Positions 11,501 to 21,071 of a DNA stretch of 64,000 nucleotides are shown here, one piece after another. Location: assembly GCA_009763385.1 (NCBI GenBank), contig CM019831.1, positions 89,563,845 through 89,627,844 of the forward strand, given 5' to 3'. The notes under the pieces are model-generated. The model did no database searches. It had not been told where the DNA came from and saw only the letters and a list, made by a program, of their open reading frames with translations. Position numbers and translations under genes: made by a program. This DNA comes from Coix lacryma-jobi var. lacryma-jobi. Its lineage: Eukaryota > Streptophyta > Magnoliopsida > Poales > Poaceae. How positions within the stretch are numbered: position 1 is the stretch's first letter; the number at the start of each line of letters is the position of its first letter.

Positions 11501-14500
11501 AAGCATGACAGGTATGTGCGCTGGATTTGGAGCAGGAGAAGCCAATGTGACGTGCGAGGCGCTGAAGCGCAGCGCGGCCAGGGTGACCAAGCCGGGCGTG
11601 CCAGAGCGGGGAGTCTGCAGTGGTGACGAAGGCTTGCGAAGACGGCGAGGCACCTTGCCGAGGACGCAGAGGGTAGAGATCTCCGGAAGAATCACAGCGG
11701 AGGAGTACCGTCTTGGTTCGAAGGTCCTTTACAGAAAAACCCCAAGGATCAAATTCGACAGAAACACAATTGTCACGAGTAAGCGCACAAACAAAGATCA
11801 AGTTCTTGACTAATTGAGGTGCAACAAGAACATTGTGCAAATGCAAGGGAGAGGAATTAGTGGGAATGCTGGTATTGCCAGTGCACTGGGCTGATAGAGT
11901 GTGGCCATTACCGACAACAATCTGATGAGGAATAGGAGAGGGAGAGTGAGTGGCAAGTATACCAGATTGAGAGGCCATGTGAGAGGTGGCTCCAGTGTCC
12001 AGGAACCAGTCGCCCCCGCCAGTGTTGGCCTGGAGAGACATGTTGTTGAATGCCGAGTAGAGCGCCGGTGGAAGCTGGGCTGCAGTGCCGGGGTAGGAAG
12101 CCACGCCAGGCTGAGTTGGTGCCCCGGCAATTGCAGTCATGGCCTGGGGTGGCTGAACGCCTGGGCGTGAACCGAGAACGTTAGGACGCCAGACGTTCAG
12201 TGGCCATGCCTGGACCACACCCTGCCACGGGTTGTACGACTGCGCCCATGGTGCAGGCGGAGTGGTGGTGGCGGGTTGGGAGGTGTGCGCTGGTTGACGG
12301 TAGCGGGTGTCAGACTTGCGCTTCTTACGGCGATCGCCGCCGCCGCCGCTGCTACCGCCGCCGCCGCCGGAGCCACCACCAGAAGAGGCCGTGTGGGAGA
12401 GTTGCGGTGGTGCAGCCGGCTTAGGCGGAGTGGATGTAGTGCCGGCTGCCAGCAACGCCGTTTGGGCCTCCATCTGCAAGGAGTGACGAATGCGATTTTC
12501 CTCCTGCACCAGGTACGACCGCGTGTAGAGGAACGTTGGAGGCGGCGACATGGTGAAGAGGACGGCGATGGCCTGGCTGAACTTGTTGTTCAGGCCGCGC
12601 AGAGTGTTGATGACGAGCGCGGGGTCGGAGACGGCGGCGCCACAGTCGTAGAGCGTGTCTGAGAGACGCTTGAGACCACCACAGTATTCACTGATGGTCA
12701 TATCACCTTGTTACAGGCTGTGAAACTCCTGCTGCGCATAGACTGCACGCTGCAGGCTGTTATCAAGAAACTGGCCTGTGATCGCCCGCCATGCCGTGTA
12801 GGCATTACTGCTTGGCTTGTACACATCATGCCAGAGTTCCTTGGAGATGGTGGAGTAGAGCCAGGAAACGATGCAGGAATCAATTTGCATCCATTCCGAA
12901 TCATCGATCATGGCTGCAGCATCGACCGTGCCATCAACATGATTGAGAAGGCCAAACTTCTTGAATGTCAGTTCAAAGAAGGATCGCCATTGGCGAAAAT
13001 TGCCCTCGTCCGCAGACAGCTGGACGGGGACATGGCTGTGGATGTTGAGGAGGACGATGGTGGAGGCTGGGGGTGGATTGGGTTCAACGGCCACGGCGAA
13101 TGGATTGGAGGAGGACGAAGCCGATCCATTCGGACTCGCCATGGCCGGAGGCAGCGGAAGAAGGAGGTTGGATCTGTAGGATCGCGTTGATACCATGTAA
13201 GAGGAAGGAAATGGGAAACCTCAAGTTCCATTGAAACAACGATTACAGACTTATACAACTGCGGTCAGCAGTGGTGCCCGATCATGCAGGGATCGTGGGC
13301 ATTCAGGCCTAGAAACTAGGATCGCATACAGATACAGTTGGGTGCCGTTGGCTCAGCTGAACCTATGCTATCTATTGTGACCAGGTCTCTGACACTAAGC
13401 ACCATTGACTACAACTGCCTGAGCCTCCTCGGGCTTCTCCTGCCCATGCGTGGCCTTGGGGCTGCCTTGCGGCTAGTTGCAGGCTTGCAGCCGCCCCACA
13501 TGACAACTAGCAACTTATTTCTGGAGGGTAACACTATGATATTGAGCCCATGCTGCTCTAATATTTTGATGAATTGTGCAACTCTGTAGCCTTAAAACTA
13601 TCTTCTATTCAATTTCATGAAATTGAATTTGTTACTCTTTTCACTATTTTTTCACGTCCAGCAGGCAGACAACTATGCTTGACTATGTATCTTCTTTTTC
13701 ATCTGTTCTTAATGCAAAATGCTCTCAATTATGAGGGATGCCGAATTCTTCACTGTATGTTCTGTGATGCATACAAGCAACAGATTCAGTTGAATCCTGT
13801 TTCTAATGCTATGCTCATTAAGCATCAATAGTTGAGCACTGAAGTGTCTTGCCAAATCAGCTAACCTGCCTATATTAATATAGAATGATAAAACTGAATA
13901 AAATCTTTCTCCTCATAATTGAATCTCTAATTTTTATTAAAAAAACTTTTTTTCTAGTTATAGTTCAGGTTTCTGACTTTCTGTTACCAAGTTGTCTGAT
14001 TCATCCTCTCTGAAATATTGCATATGAATCAGGTCAAATATTGAAATGTTTGCACACTGATTATCCAAGGTGATAGTTTGAACTATTTTATTAGCAAGGA
14101 GCAATGCTATATATTTGAAGTATAGGTATCCTAATTAGGATCATTATCCTATCATGTTCATAACAGTATCATGTACCTTTGTTGCTACTAGATATTTGTT
14201 GATGAATTGGATGCAATTGCTCCATCAAGGAAGGATGGGAGTGAGGAGTTATCAATTAGAATGGTAGCCACTCTGTTAAAACTGATGGATGAGATTGGCC
14301 CTAGTGATCGTGTTCTCTTGATTGCTGCTACGAATCGTCCTGATAGTATTGACCCTGCATTGCGACGTCCTGGAAGATTGGATAAAGAAATTGAAATAGG
14401 TAGAATGCTCTGAATCTATCCATATATTTTCAATGCGAATGGCTGTGGATGTAATCTACTCCACAATCCACATACACATCATGCTTTTTAAATTAATGCC

Positions 14501-17271
14501 TGCAACTAAAACAATGCGCTTATGAATGTGTAGAACTTAGCAACCTGGCATTTTGATTTTATGAAGCAGCATAATGCATTTAGGACTGGCCAGTATTTTA
14601 AACTTATAAGCAATGAATTGCTTGTACTGTAAGTTTTGTCGTCTGTAGTAAGTGATTATTTGTGTGTTGTTAGTAGCCATTTAAGTATTTTTTTGGACAC
14701 TAAGGTTGGCCATGCACTTATAGATGGCACCAAATTTAATGACTTCAATTCAACATCATTGTCCAATAATATGTTGCTGAGTTTAAAACCATGTTAATCA
14801 GCTTTGTTGCCTTCAAACTGGGTTGCAGGGGTACCATCACCGGGACAGAGGACGGACATACTTCGCCGCCTTCTAACTGGAGTTCATCACTGCCTCAGCA
14901 ATGAAGAACTTGAGTCTGTTGCTCTAGCAACCCATGGATTTGTGGGTGCTGATCTAGCGGCACTGTGCAATGAGGCTGCATTGAGTGCTCTGCGGCGTTA
15001 CATCGGCATAAAGGAAAATTCAACTCAACAACTTGGTCATCCTGGCTGTAGTTTTGATAAGTGTAATAGTCAAGATACTGAAGATCCAAGCTCATTATCG
15101 TCATCTTTCTCACAGTTGACCATGTCATCAGATGATGTTGCCTGCATGAAGTGTGGTAACATAAAAAGTAGCGAGTCTTATGATGATACAGATGAAATAC
15201 CACTATTAGTAACCATTAAGGATTTTGACAAGGCTAAAACAAAAGTTAGACCAAGTGCCATGCGTGAGGTATCACTTCTATCCACCTGCAAGGCTTTAGC
15301 CATAGGCCTCTTTTATGACAGTTCCTATCTATATATGTGGTCTGTGTGAAAAAATGCCAATTGCTGAATCATGTTGTATACAGGTTATTCTTGAGCTTCC
15401 GAAGGTATGTTGGGAAGATGTTGGTGGTCAGTTCAGTGTCAAGGAGCAGCTAATTGAAGCCATCCAATTACCACAAAAATGCCCAGAAGCATTTGAACGT
15501 TTAGGGATCCGACCCCCTAGAGGATTGCTAATGATAGGACCGCCAGGTTGCAGCAAGACTTTGATGGCTCGCGCTGCAGCTTCCGAAGCAAAATTGAACT
15601 TCCTTGCTGTTAAGGGTCCTGAACTTTTCAGCAAATGGGTCGGTGACTCGGAAAAGGCAGTGAGATCTCTATTTGCAAAGGCGAGGGCTAATGCACCGGC
15701 AATATTATTTTTCGATGAAATAGATGGGCTTGCAGTAACACGTGGGCAAGAAAATGATGGTGCATCTGTTGCTGATAGGGTCCTTAGTCAGTTGCTTGTG
15801 GAAATGGATGGTGAGCTTCAACACTTCATTAGGAAATTTCTCTTTCAAATCTCCGTATTTGTTCATAAACTCACCAATAATTGCTCTAGGATTTATTCTA
15901 ATCTGTTTATTTTTTAAACTAGATGCTAAAATGTTTTAAAGCATGTGATTAGAGGTTCCCAAATAACAATAATGTTTTTTGTTAACTGTACATGAACCAA
16001 GCACCAATTATCTGATTATGATGTTTCCAGTCAATGTTATTTGGTTGGAGTATTAGCCATTTACTTGTGCTTACGCATGGTCGGAATCTGTTGATAACCT
16101 TTTTATCTTATTTTTTTTACAAGCTCCTATTGGTCTCTACTGGAAGCGTAGAGATACGTGCGAATAATAGATTGATTATACTGGTGGCAGGGTACAATCA
16201 TATATAGGCTGAGGGCAGCTACCCTTTTATACACACAAGAGGGATAGTGTTGGGCTGCTCCTGGCCCCCATTGGCCTACAGGAGGAAACACTCAGGATGC
16301 TAGGCCCATAAGCTAATCTATTTGTCTAACATCTACGCTTTTATGATGCATAATTTACTATCGTGTTTTATTCTAATCAGCTTATTTCTGCACTACTCTC
16401 TAAAGTGTGTTAAGCTGTGATTAGAGGTTGGCAAATAATAATAATGTATTTTGTTGCCTGGACATAAACCAAGCATCAAACATCTGATTATGATATTTCC
16501 AGTCAATGTTGTTCAGTTCTAGCCATATGCAGTTGAAATGTGCTGATGACCTTCTATCACTTATTTTGTTATTCATGTGCTCCTATTGGTGTGTAAATTT
16601 TTATGGTGCATAATTTACTATTGTGGCAACAGGTTTGGACCAGAGAGTTGGTGTTACTGTTATTGCAGCTACAAATCGTCCTGACAAAATTGATCCTGCA
16701 CTTCTGAGGCCAGGTTATTGGTTCAATTGTTATTTAGTCGATGTACTTGTATCAGCACATAAATTTATTTCTTGGATTAGACATATGATGCTGGTTATGC
16801 TCCATTGATCTGACTTTGAGATCGATACATGCCCTAGGTCGTTTTGATAGGGTGTTGGATGTGCAACCACCAAACGAAGCTGACCGCGCAGATATTTTCC
16901 GGATTCATACACGCAGCATGCCATGCAGTGCTGACATGAATCTAAACGAACTTGCTAGACTCACAGAAGGCTACACTGGCGCTGACATAAAGCTTATCTG
17001 CAGGGAAGCTGCAGTTGCCGCACTTGATGTATGCTAGTCATTCTCCCCAGTCTAGTAGCACGAGCATATGCATTTTGCACTAGGTGGTGCCAGAAGTTAA
17101 GTGACGAAATACTCTTTTTTTCAACAGGAGAGGTTTGACATCCCAGAAGTAGCAATGAGACATTTCAAGTCTGCGGTCAGCAGAACAAAACCATCAGATG
17201 TCAAGTTTTTCCAAGAACTTGCAAAGCAATTCCGCAGATCTTTGACTTCATTGAGGAATGAATTCACGTGA
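2503..17271 (+). CDS. CIP111: CIP111/AFG2-type double AAA+ ATPase, ten exons
   Basis: Exons, each with GT-AG borders and preserved phase: 2503-2814, 5264-5425, 5513-6345, 6433-6622, 14192-14399, 14829-15268, 15384-15810, 16633-16713, 16838-17028, 17128-17271. The product is 995 residues, close to the roughly 1,000 residues of plant CIP111. The first AAA module has Walker A GPPGTGKT (about 444-451), Walker B IFVDELDA (about 500-507) and the sensor stretch AATNRPDSIDPALRRPGR. The second has GPPGCSKT (about 767-774), ILFFDEIDGLA and AATNRPDKIDPALLRPGR. The Cys-Ser in the second P-loop is, from memory, normal for this family. The protein family binds calmodulin in Arabidopsis and is related to yeast Afg2/Drg1, a ribosome-maturation ATPase; that role is inferred here. 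No coding lesion is seen, so the gene looks functional despite 7.6 kb of intron 4. A good alternative name would be SPATA5-like or AFG2-like. Confidence 0.93.
3418..3705. repeat. Tandem repeat in intron 1 of the AAA gene
   Basis: A unit beginning GACGATGATAAAGGAATCG starts at 3418, 3516 and 3603, with a partial fourth copy near 3686. Copies share the core GCTCAAGATGGCACGCCTG and end in (GA)n runs of differing length, which explains the 98- and 87-base spacing. Three short open frames across it are by-products of the repeat and not genes. Confidence 0.85.
4315..5204. mobile_element. Tourist/PIF-Harbinger-like MITE with GC-rich core, in intron 1
   Basis: The ends GAGCATCTCCAGCAG and CTGTTGGAGATGCTC are inverted repeats with one mismatch, flanked by TTA at 4312-4314 and 5205-5207. 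The 890-bp length is large for a MITE. The middle (about 4780-5000) is GC-rich with a repeated unit containing GTGGGGAGCTACGGGCGCGC. On the minus strand this repeat reads as a proline/histidine-rich frame of 240 codons that begins in the core and runs into the TIR. It is probably captured or expanded sequence; no domain is recognised. Confidence 0.8.
6170..6217 (+). repeat. In-frame 24-bp tandem duplication in exon 3
   Basis: The unit starting GATAGGCCGGGTTTACCATC occurs at 6170 and again at 6194. It encodes DRPGLPSA followed by DRPGLPSE, adding eight residues to the linker before the first AAA module without breaking the frame. Confidence 0.9.
7562..8786. mobile_element. Non-autonomous hAT element, 1,225 bp, nested in the small LTR element
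   Basis: The ends CATTGTTTTTGAGGC and GCCTCAAAAACAATG are perfect 15-bp inverted repeats. Both are flanked by the 8-bp target duplication gttggcac (7554-7561 and 8787-8794), diagnostic of hAT insertion. Subterminal regions carry many copies of GCCTAGGCG and GGCGACGCC in both orientations, the expected layout for transposase binding sites. The GC-rich core (about 8000-8600) has long open frames on both strands, but none shows a transposase domain. Confidence 0.88.
8775..9113 (-). pseudogene. Internal reading frame with an IQ-like motif, cut by a hAT element
   Basis: The frame starts with ATG at 9113 shortly after the primer binding site of the small LTR element. It opens with a helical, charged segment (EGTRRLAEEMDRFVMMFNRY) followed by AAVRLQVAARGFLVRH, which fits the IQ pattern (I/L)QxxxRGxxxR of calmodulin-binding helices. 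The last codons (8775-8786) already belong to the inserted hAT element, so the original frame is interrupted after about 107 residues. Function is unknown; it may be a gag-like or captured host segment. The IQ assignment is by pattern only. Confidence 0.6.
9805..10617 (-). pseudogene. Copia RNase H end after an internal reverse-transcriptase deletion
   Basis: The frame begins late in the reverse transcriptase (FLTQAQYTEEILERAGMSNC) and runs through the RNase H domain (KAYSDADWAGC, STEAEYRG, YCDNVSAVYMSENPI, FVREKVALGQ). Between it and the integrase frame lie only about 180 bases, including a shifted piece with HVSFDKQCFPF. The whole reverse-transcriptase core with its YVDD site has therefore been lost, and the element cannot be autonomous. 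Confidence 0.85.
10794..13196 (-). pseudogene. Copia gag-protease-integrase, one in-frame stop
   Basis: From 13196 down, the gag carries a UBN2-type segment (NFRQWRSFFELTFKKFG; WRAITGQFLDNSLQ). A TAA at 12711-12713 interrupts the frame, which then continues unchanged from 12701. A Gly/Ser-rich basic stretch (about 12280-12420) takes the place where a zinc knuckle is usual; I see no CCHC motif. The protease has DTGATSHMA, the integrase has an HARLGHPG/CHACRIGK zinc-binding part, and catalytic-core pieces (LHCDVWTSP, LQTDNGREF, NGRDER) are present. The frame ends after the integrase C-terminal VFGCLCYPN segment at 10794. Confidence 0.88.
15885..16600. repeat. Diverged direct duplication inside intron 7
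   Basis: About 240 bases starting near 15890 recur near 16370. Shared stretches include GTGATTAGAGGTT, ACCAAGCA..CATCTGATTATGAT, TTTCCAGTCAATGTT and GCTCCTATTGG. About 240 bases of unrelated sequence separate the two copies. A TGCATAATTTACTAT stretch also occurs twice (near 16350 and 16608). Coding exons are not involved. Confidence 0.7.
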
Positions 17272-17816
17272 GATTGGAGTGGGCTATTCCATGCAAGCAC
17301 ATGGCTAGCTTATCATGAGCAATGAGTTCATCCCAAAAAATTAATGGGATGACCTCATTCTAGTTATTCATGTGATTCCCCAGAGCAAGTGCCCCATCAG
17401 TGAACCTGGCATGATTGTACTCTAGAAGATTGTCAAGTGTCAAATGTAGTTACGGAAATTTTGTTGTAACTTGTAAACTGTATGTGATTCTTAGCTCATC
17501 TCCCGCATCACCATGCCCCTTTGTTACATGGGTGGTTTGCTTTTTGTTAGGCACATGTATTGCAGCAACAGTGCAGCTGACCGGATTTCGCTTTGTCAAA
17601 TATCTGCTGTAACATGTGCGTCTTTTGTTTCGGCTTGGTGTGCGGCAGTGTTGATGTATCTGGCTGGGTACCAGATGCCCGTTGCCCGTTGGGGTTATCC
17701 TTGAATTACATTTTAAAATTTTTATTATGGCCCTGAGAAGCCTGGTCCGCGTTGCTATCTCTGCTTCGAAATTCTTGCGCGTAGTTTCCCTAACCTCAAT
17801 CACTAGGCCACTCTTA

Positions 17817-18090
17817 GGCCATGTTTAGATGCAAAGTATTTTTAAAGTATTCAAGAAATGCTACGGTTTTACAAAATACTTTGGTTTTTAGAAGCTACTA
17901 GTTATTTGGATGTAACAAATCTTGTAGTCTCTAAAACCATGGTTTTATCAAAATTGTAGTCTTTTTGGAGTTTTAAAAACTCTACTCATAACCTCTTTTT
18001 TCTAAACTACGGTTTTGTGTCTCTTTGACTTATAAAACTACAGTTTTGTGATACTATAGTTTTTGAAAACTACATGACGCAAACAGGCCC
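17817..18090. mobile_element. PIF/Harbinger-like foldback MITE
   Basis: The ends GGCCATGTTTAGATGC and GCAAACAGGCCC are imperfect inverted repeats, with TTA on both sides (17814-17816 and 18091-18093). A longer flanking direct repeat (AGTTTCCCTAACCTC and ACTAGGCCAC at 17782-17812 and 18093-18122) also surrounds the element. Confidence 0.7.
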
Positions 18091-18276
18091 TTAGTTTCCC
18101 TAACCTCGATTACTAGGCCACCGTAGCTTTAAGTTGATTCTTCTTCGTTGGCATCTACTCCAGCGTCTTGTCATAAACATATTGCCTTTGCATAGTATTT
18201 AGCTAATAATTAGCTAAACTATTTTGTTTAACTAATTAGCTAAACTATTCGTTAAGATTTGTTTGGATCCAAGGTA

Positions 18277-18535
18277 CTCCCTCCGTTCTAAATTATAAGT
18301 CATTCCAACAATCTTGGAGAGTCAAAGTTTTTCAACTTTGACTAAAGTTATAAAGAGAAACACAAAAATTTATGACATCAAATATATATATTATGAAAAT
18401 ATAACTAATGAAGAATTTAATGATACTTAGTTGGTATCATAGATGTTATTATTTTGTTATATAATTTTGGTCAAAGTTTTTCAACTTTGACTCTCCAAAA
18501 TTCTTGGAATGACTTATAATTTGGAATGGAGGGAG
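18277..18535. mobile_element. Stowaway-like MITE
   Basis: The inverted ends CTCCCTCCGTTCTAAATTAT and its near-complement at 18508-18535 are flanked by TA (18275-18276, 18536-18537). It sits inside another AT-rich element whose halves (TTAGCTAATAATTAGCTAAA on the left, CTAATAATTATAGAGTC on the right) appear on either side. Confidence 0.85.
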
Positions 18536-18700
18536 TACTAATAATTATAGAGTCTAAACAGAACTTTTAACTAGCTTTGCATTGACTTTGCTTTTTTTTT
18601 TTTGAGAATTTTGGATGGTCGATCTTGTGTGCTGCAGCAAACCAGCTGCATGCGTCAGTACGCAAGTTGTAAATGCCATTACGGCAGTACTTACTACTTA

Positions 18701-18935
18701 CTCCCTCCGTCCCTAAATAAGTGTCGTTCTCGCTTACCGAGAAAAAGCTACCGACAATTATATATTAAAATATACTAATATTTATGCTAAGTAATTAGTA
18801 TCATCGGAAAGATCTTTACATCTAGTTTTTTAACAAAATTATTTGGAGATATAAATATTACACATATTTTCTACAAATTGAGTCAAACATGTGGCACGCA
18901 CACCAACGACGACACTTATTTAGGGACGGAGGGAG
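18701..18935. mobile_element. Stowaway-like MITE (second family)
   Basis: The inverted ends CTCCCTCCGTCCCTAAATAA and its complement are flanked by TA (18699-18700 and 18936-18937). The interior matches, with divergence, the degraded element around 33553-34012, for example ATTATTTGGAGATA and GATCTTTA.ATCTAGTTTTT. Confidence 0.88.
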
Positions 18936-20207
18936 TAGCCGTTATCCGCATATCTTGACCAAATGCTCTGCATTGATCACTTTATCTCTTTATTATATTA
19001 TATATCGACACATAATATAGTGCGATGGATCGAATCATTGACCCACGCCTGGCCGGCACAATCATGCAATGTGGCATACAGCTAGCTAAAGTAACTAGCA
19101 TCATAGATCTTCTCTTTTATTTGCTCCGGTGTGTATGATAGAAATTAAAATTTTATTGGAAAAAAAATCTTGTTCAACGGTTTTCTCAACTATATCTCCA
19201 TAATTTATTTCTAATATCTGGTTCGTTAATGATAGAGAACGGCGCTAACTCTTCGAAGTGACGAATAGGGAACTCCTCAAATGATGTCCAACTTATTCTT
19301 AAAACCAAACCTACTACTCTTTTCGCTATAATAATATAATATGTGATGTATTAGATTTGTACTCCGTATCTAGTAAGTATTTAGTTTATTTGGAACCATG
19401 CCATTGGAGAGGAGGGGATTGACTGGCTAGAGACTGAAAATGGCACGGATCTAGTTTGTGCAATAACACGGTTTCCTCACAGAAACTATGCATCCCACCA
19501 CGCAAGATATTAGGTTTGTTCGGTAGAACCTACGGATTATTAAACAGTATAGCTGTGTCTAATGTTGTTTTTGTTGTATGAGTAGAATTTATAAGCGCTG
19601 ATAAGTTCAAGCGAACAAGCCGAAAAACAAAGACACACAAAGGAAGGACAAAAAATATAATAAATACAGTCTGATCCCTGTTTGTTTATTATGGGCTTAT
19701 TTTTGATAGTCTGATTCATTCTGATTCTATGTGGAAACCGATTCTCTAGAAGAAGTGATTGGTTGAAAATGATTCTATTTGATTATTTAGTATATAGAGA
19801 ATTACTTCACATAATCATGTGAAACTACTTTTTTAACTCTTAGGCTCTTAGTTTATTTTAGATAATAGGTTTATATAATCAGGAGATAATCACTTCTCTC
19901 TAAAAAAAACTATTTGATACAGTTTCTACTGGATTCAACAAAAAATCAGCTCTAAAAGCTCTGCCAAACAGAGCCTATATCTTTTGTTTGATGTTTTCCT
20001 TTTTCTTATTGGGTTGGACTGTTGTTCTTGTTTACCATGGTAACTAGTCTTTTCTAAATGAAATATTGCTCTTCAAGTTCTACTAAAAGCACGTACTCCG
20101 CCTAATTAGCAGAAAAAAGGCACTCCGCCCACCACCACCACACATGATGTGTCTTAAGACAATTCATCGATTTTAGCAATGCAAGAGTGGTTTTACATCT
20201 TTATATA
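18936..20207. other. AT-rich intergenic sequence with two weak foldback MITEs
   Basis: No gene is recognised. A likely foldback of about 110 bp spans 19512-19623 (ends AGGTTTGTTCGG and CGAACAAGCCG). A second of about 300 bp spans about 19673-19976 (ends near CCCTGTTTGTTTATT and GCCAAACAGAGCC). Target duplications were not clear for either. Confidence 0.4.
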
Positions 20208-21020
20208 TGTTGACACTCAAAAGTGTCACCAATAAGAATGAATTTAGAAGAAGTATTTAACCTATAAATTAGAGCCGAATTTGTCTTTTAGTATTGAAAG
20301 GTCGGATTTTCTAAGTGGGCCTGGTCATGTTCTAAGCTGAATAGGCCTGATTGTTTAGACTGCCGACCAGTCCTGCTATGTCCGACTAGGTGATGCTGGT
20401 CGGAGGCCTTATAGTTATTATGAATATCAAGTCTAGCGCTAATATGTGGGTCTTTCTCTTGTAAAAGACGTTTTTGTTAATCAATATGGGCCGATAAAGT
20501 CCATTAAACCGATCTGGTCAATCCAAGATTTGGCGAGATCAGGGTTACCTTATTATGTCCGGATTGAATTCTATATTTTGATTGAGTCCGGATAGGAAAC
20601 TTGGAGATTGCATCTGGAGATGTTTCCTATTGGGATAAGACCAGCCCCCTCTATATATATGAGAGGATCATGGCCGATTGAAGTATCCAACACCAATCGA
20701 TCAAAATCAATCTACTATCCCTTTTACCCTTTTTTCCCCTCTACCTTGCTGTTCGACGCATCTCCCGGCGAGATTCGACGGCGTTCTAGGCGGCCTTGCT
20801 GGTCCTGGAACAACCTCTACGTGCTTCTCCCCGACGGGTCTTCCCGGGAGGAGTTCTAGAGTTACCAACACAGGAACCCAAAACCCTAGATCGATCAAAA
20901 CCGGTCTTCAGATCGGTTTTGTCGGTTTAGCCAGGGTCCCTAGTGTCTCAGGTTGAACCGCAACCTCTTGGGCGTTCTAGCCCTACTGGTGTGTGATTCG
21001 GATAACTTCCGACGTCAACA
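20208..21020 (+). repeat. 5' LTR of the Tat-type gypsy element
   Basis: The 813-bp repeat starts TGTTGACACTC and ends GACGTCAACA. The first bases form a 7-bp stem (TGACACT/AGTGTCA, loop CAAA). A TATATATATGAGAGG stretch near 20652-20666 could be its promoter. The LTR includes CCGACCAG and CTGGTCGG motifs. Confidence 0.93.
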
Positions 21021-21071
21021 CACTTTTTGGCGACTCCGCTGGGGACAATTAAAATCTCATCTACTACCAAC

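Larger units (their letters stand above)
9589..13394 (-). mobile_element. Ty1-copia element nested in the right LTR of the small element
   Basis: LTRs at 9589-9785 and 13196-13394 (about 197-199 bp, TG...CA) are flanked by target duplication ctaag (9584-9588 and 13395-13399). The minus-strand primer site TGGTATCAACGCGATCC abuts the 13196 LTR, and a G-run polypurine tract abuts the 9785 LTR. At 3.8 kb it is shorter than an intact copia element, because the central polymerase is missing. It is antisense to the host gene, like its host element. Confidence 0.92.
6846..13505 (-). mobile_element. Small non-autonomous LTR retrotransposon (with two nested insertions) in intron 4
   Basis: The LTR at 6846-7300 (455 bp) is matched by a split LTR at 9246-9588 plus 13400-13505. 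The outer ends are bordered by the same target duplication actag (6841-6845 and 13506-13510). Orientation is minus: next to the right LTR the complement reads GGTATCAGCTTCC, an initiator-Met primer binding site, and next to the left LTR the complement is a polypurine tract (GGGGTGGGGAGA). Without the nested hAT and copia insertions it is only about 1.6 kb with about 0.7 kb internal sequence and no polymerase, so it must have been mobilised in trans. It lies antisense to the host gene. Confidence 0.85.
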
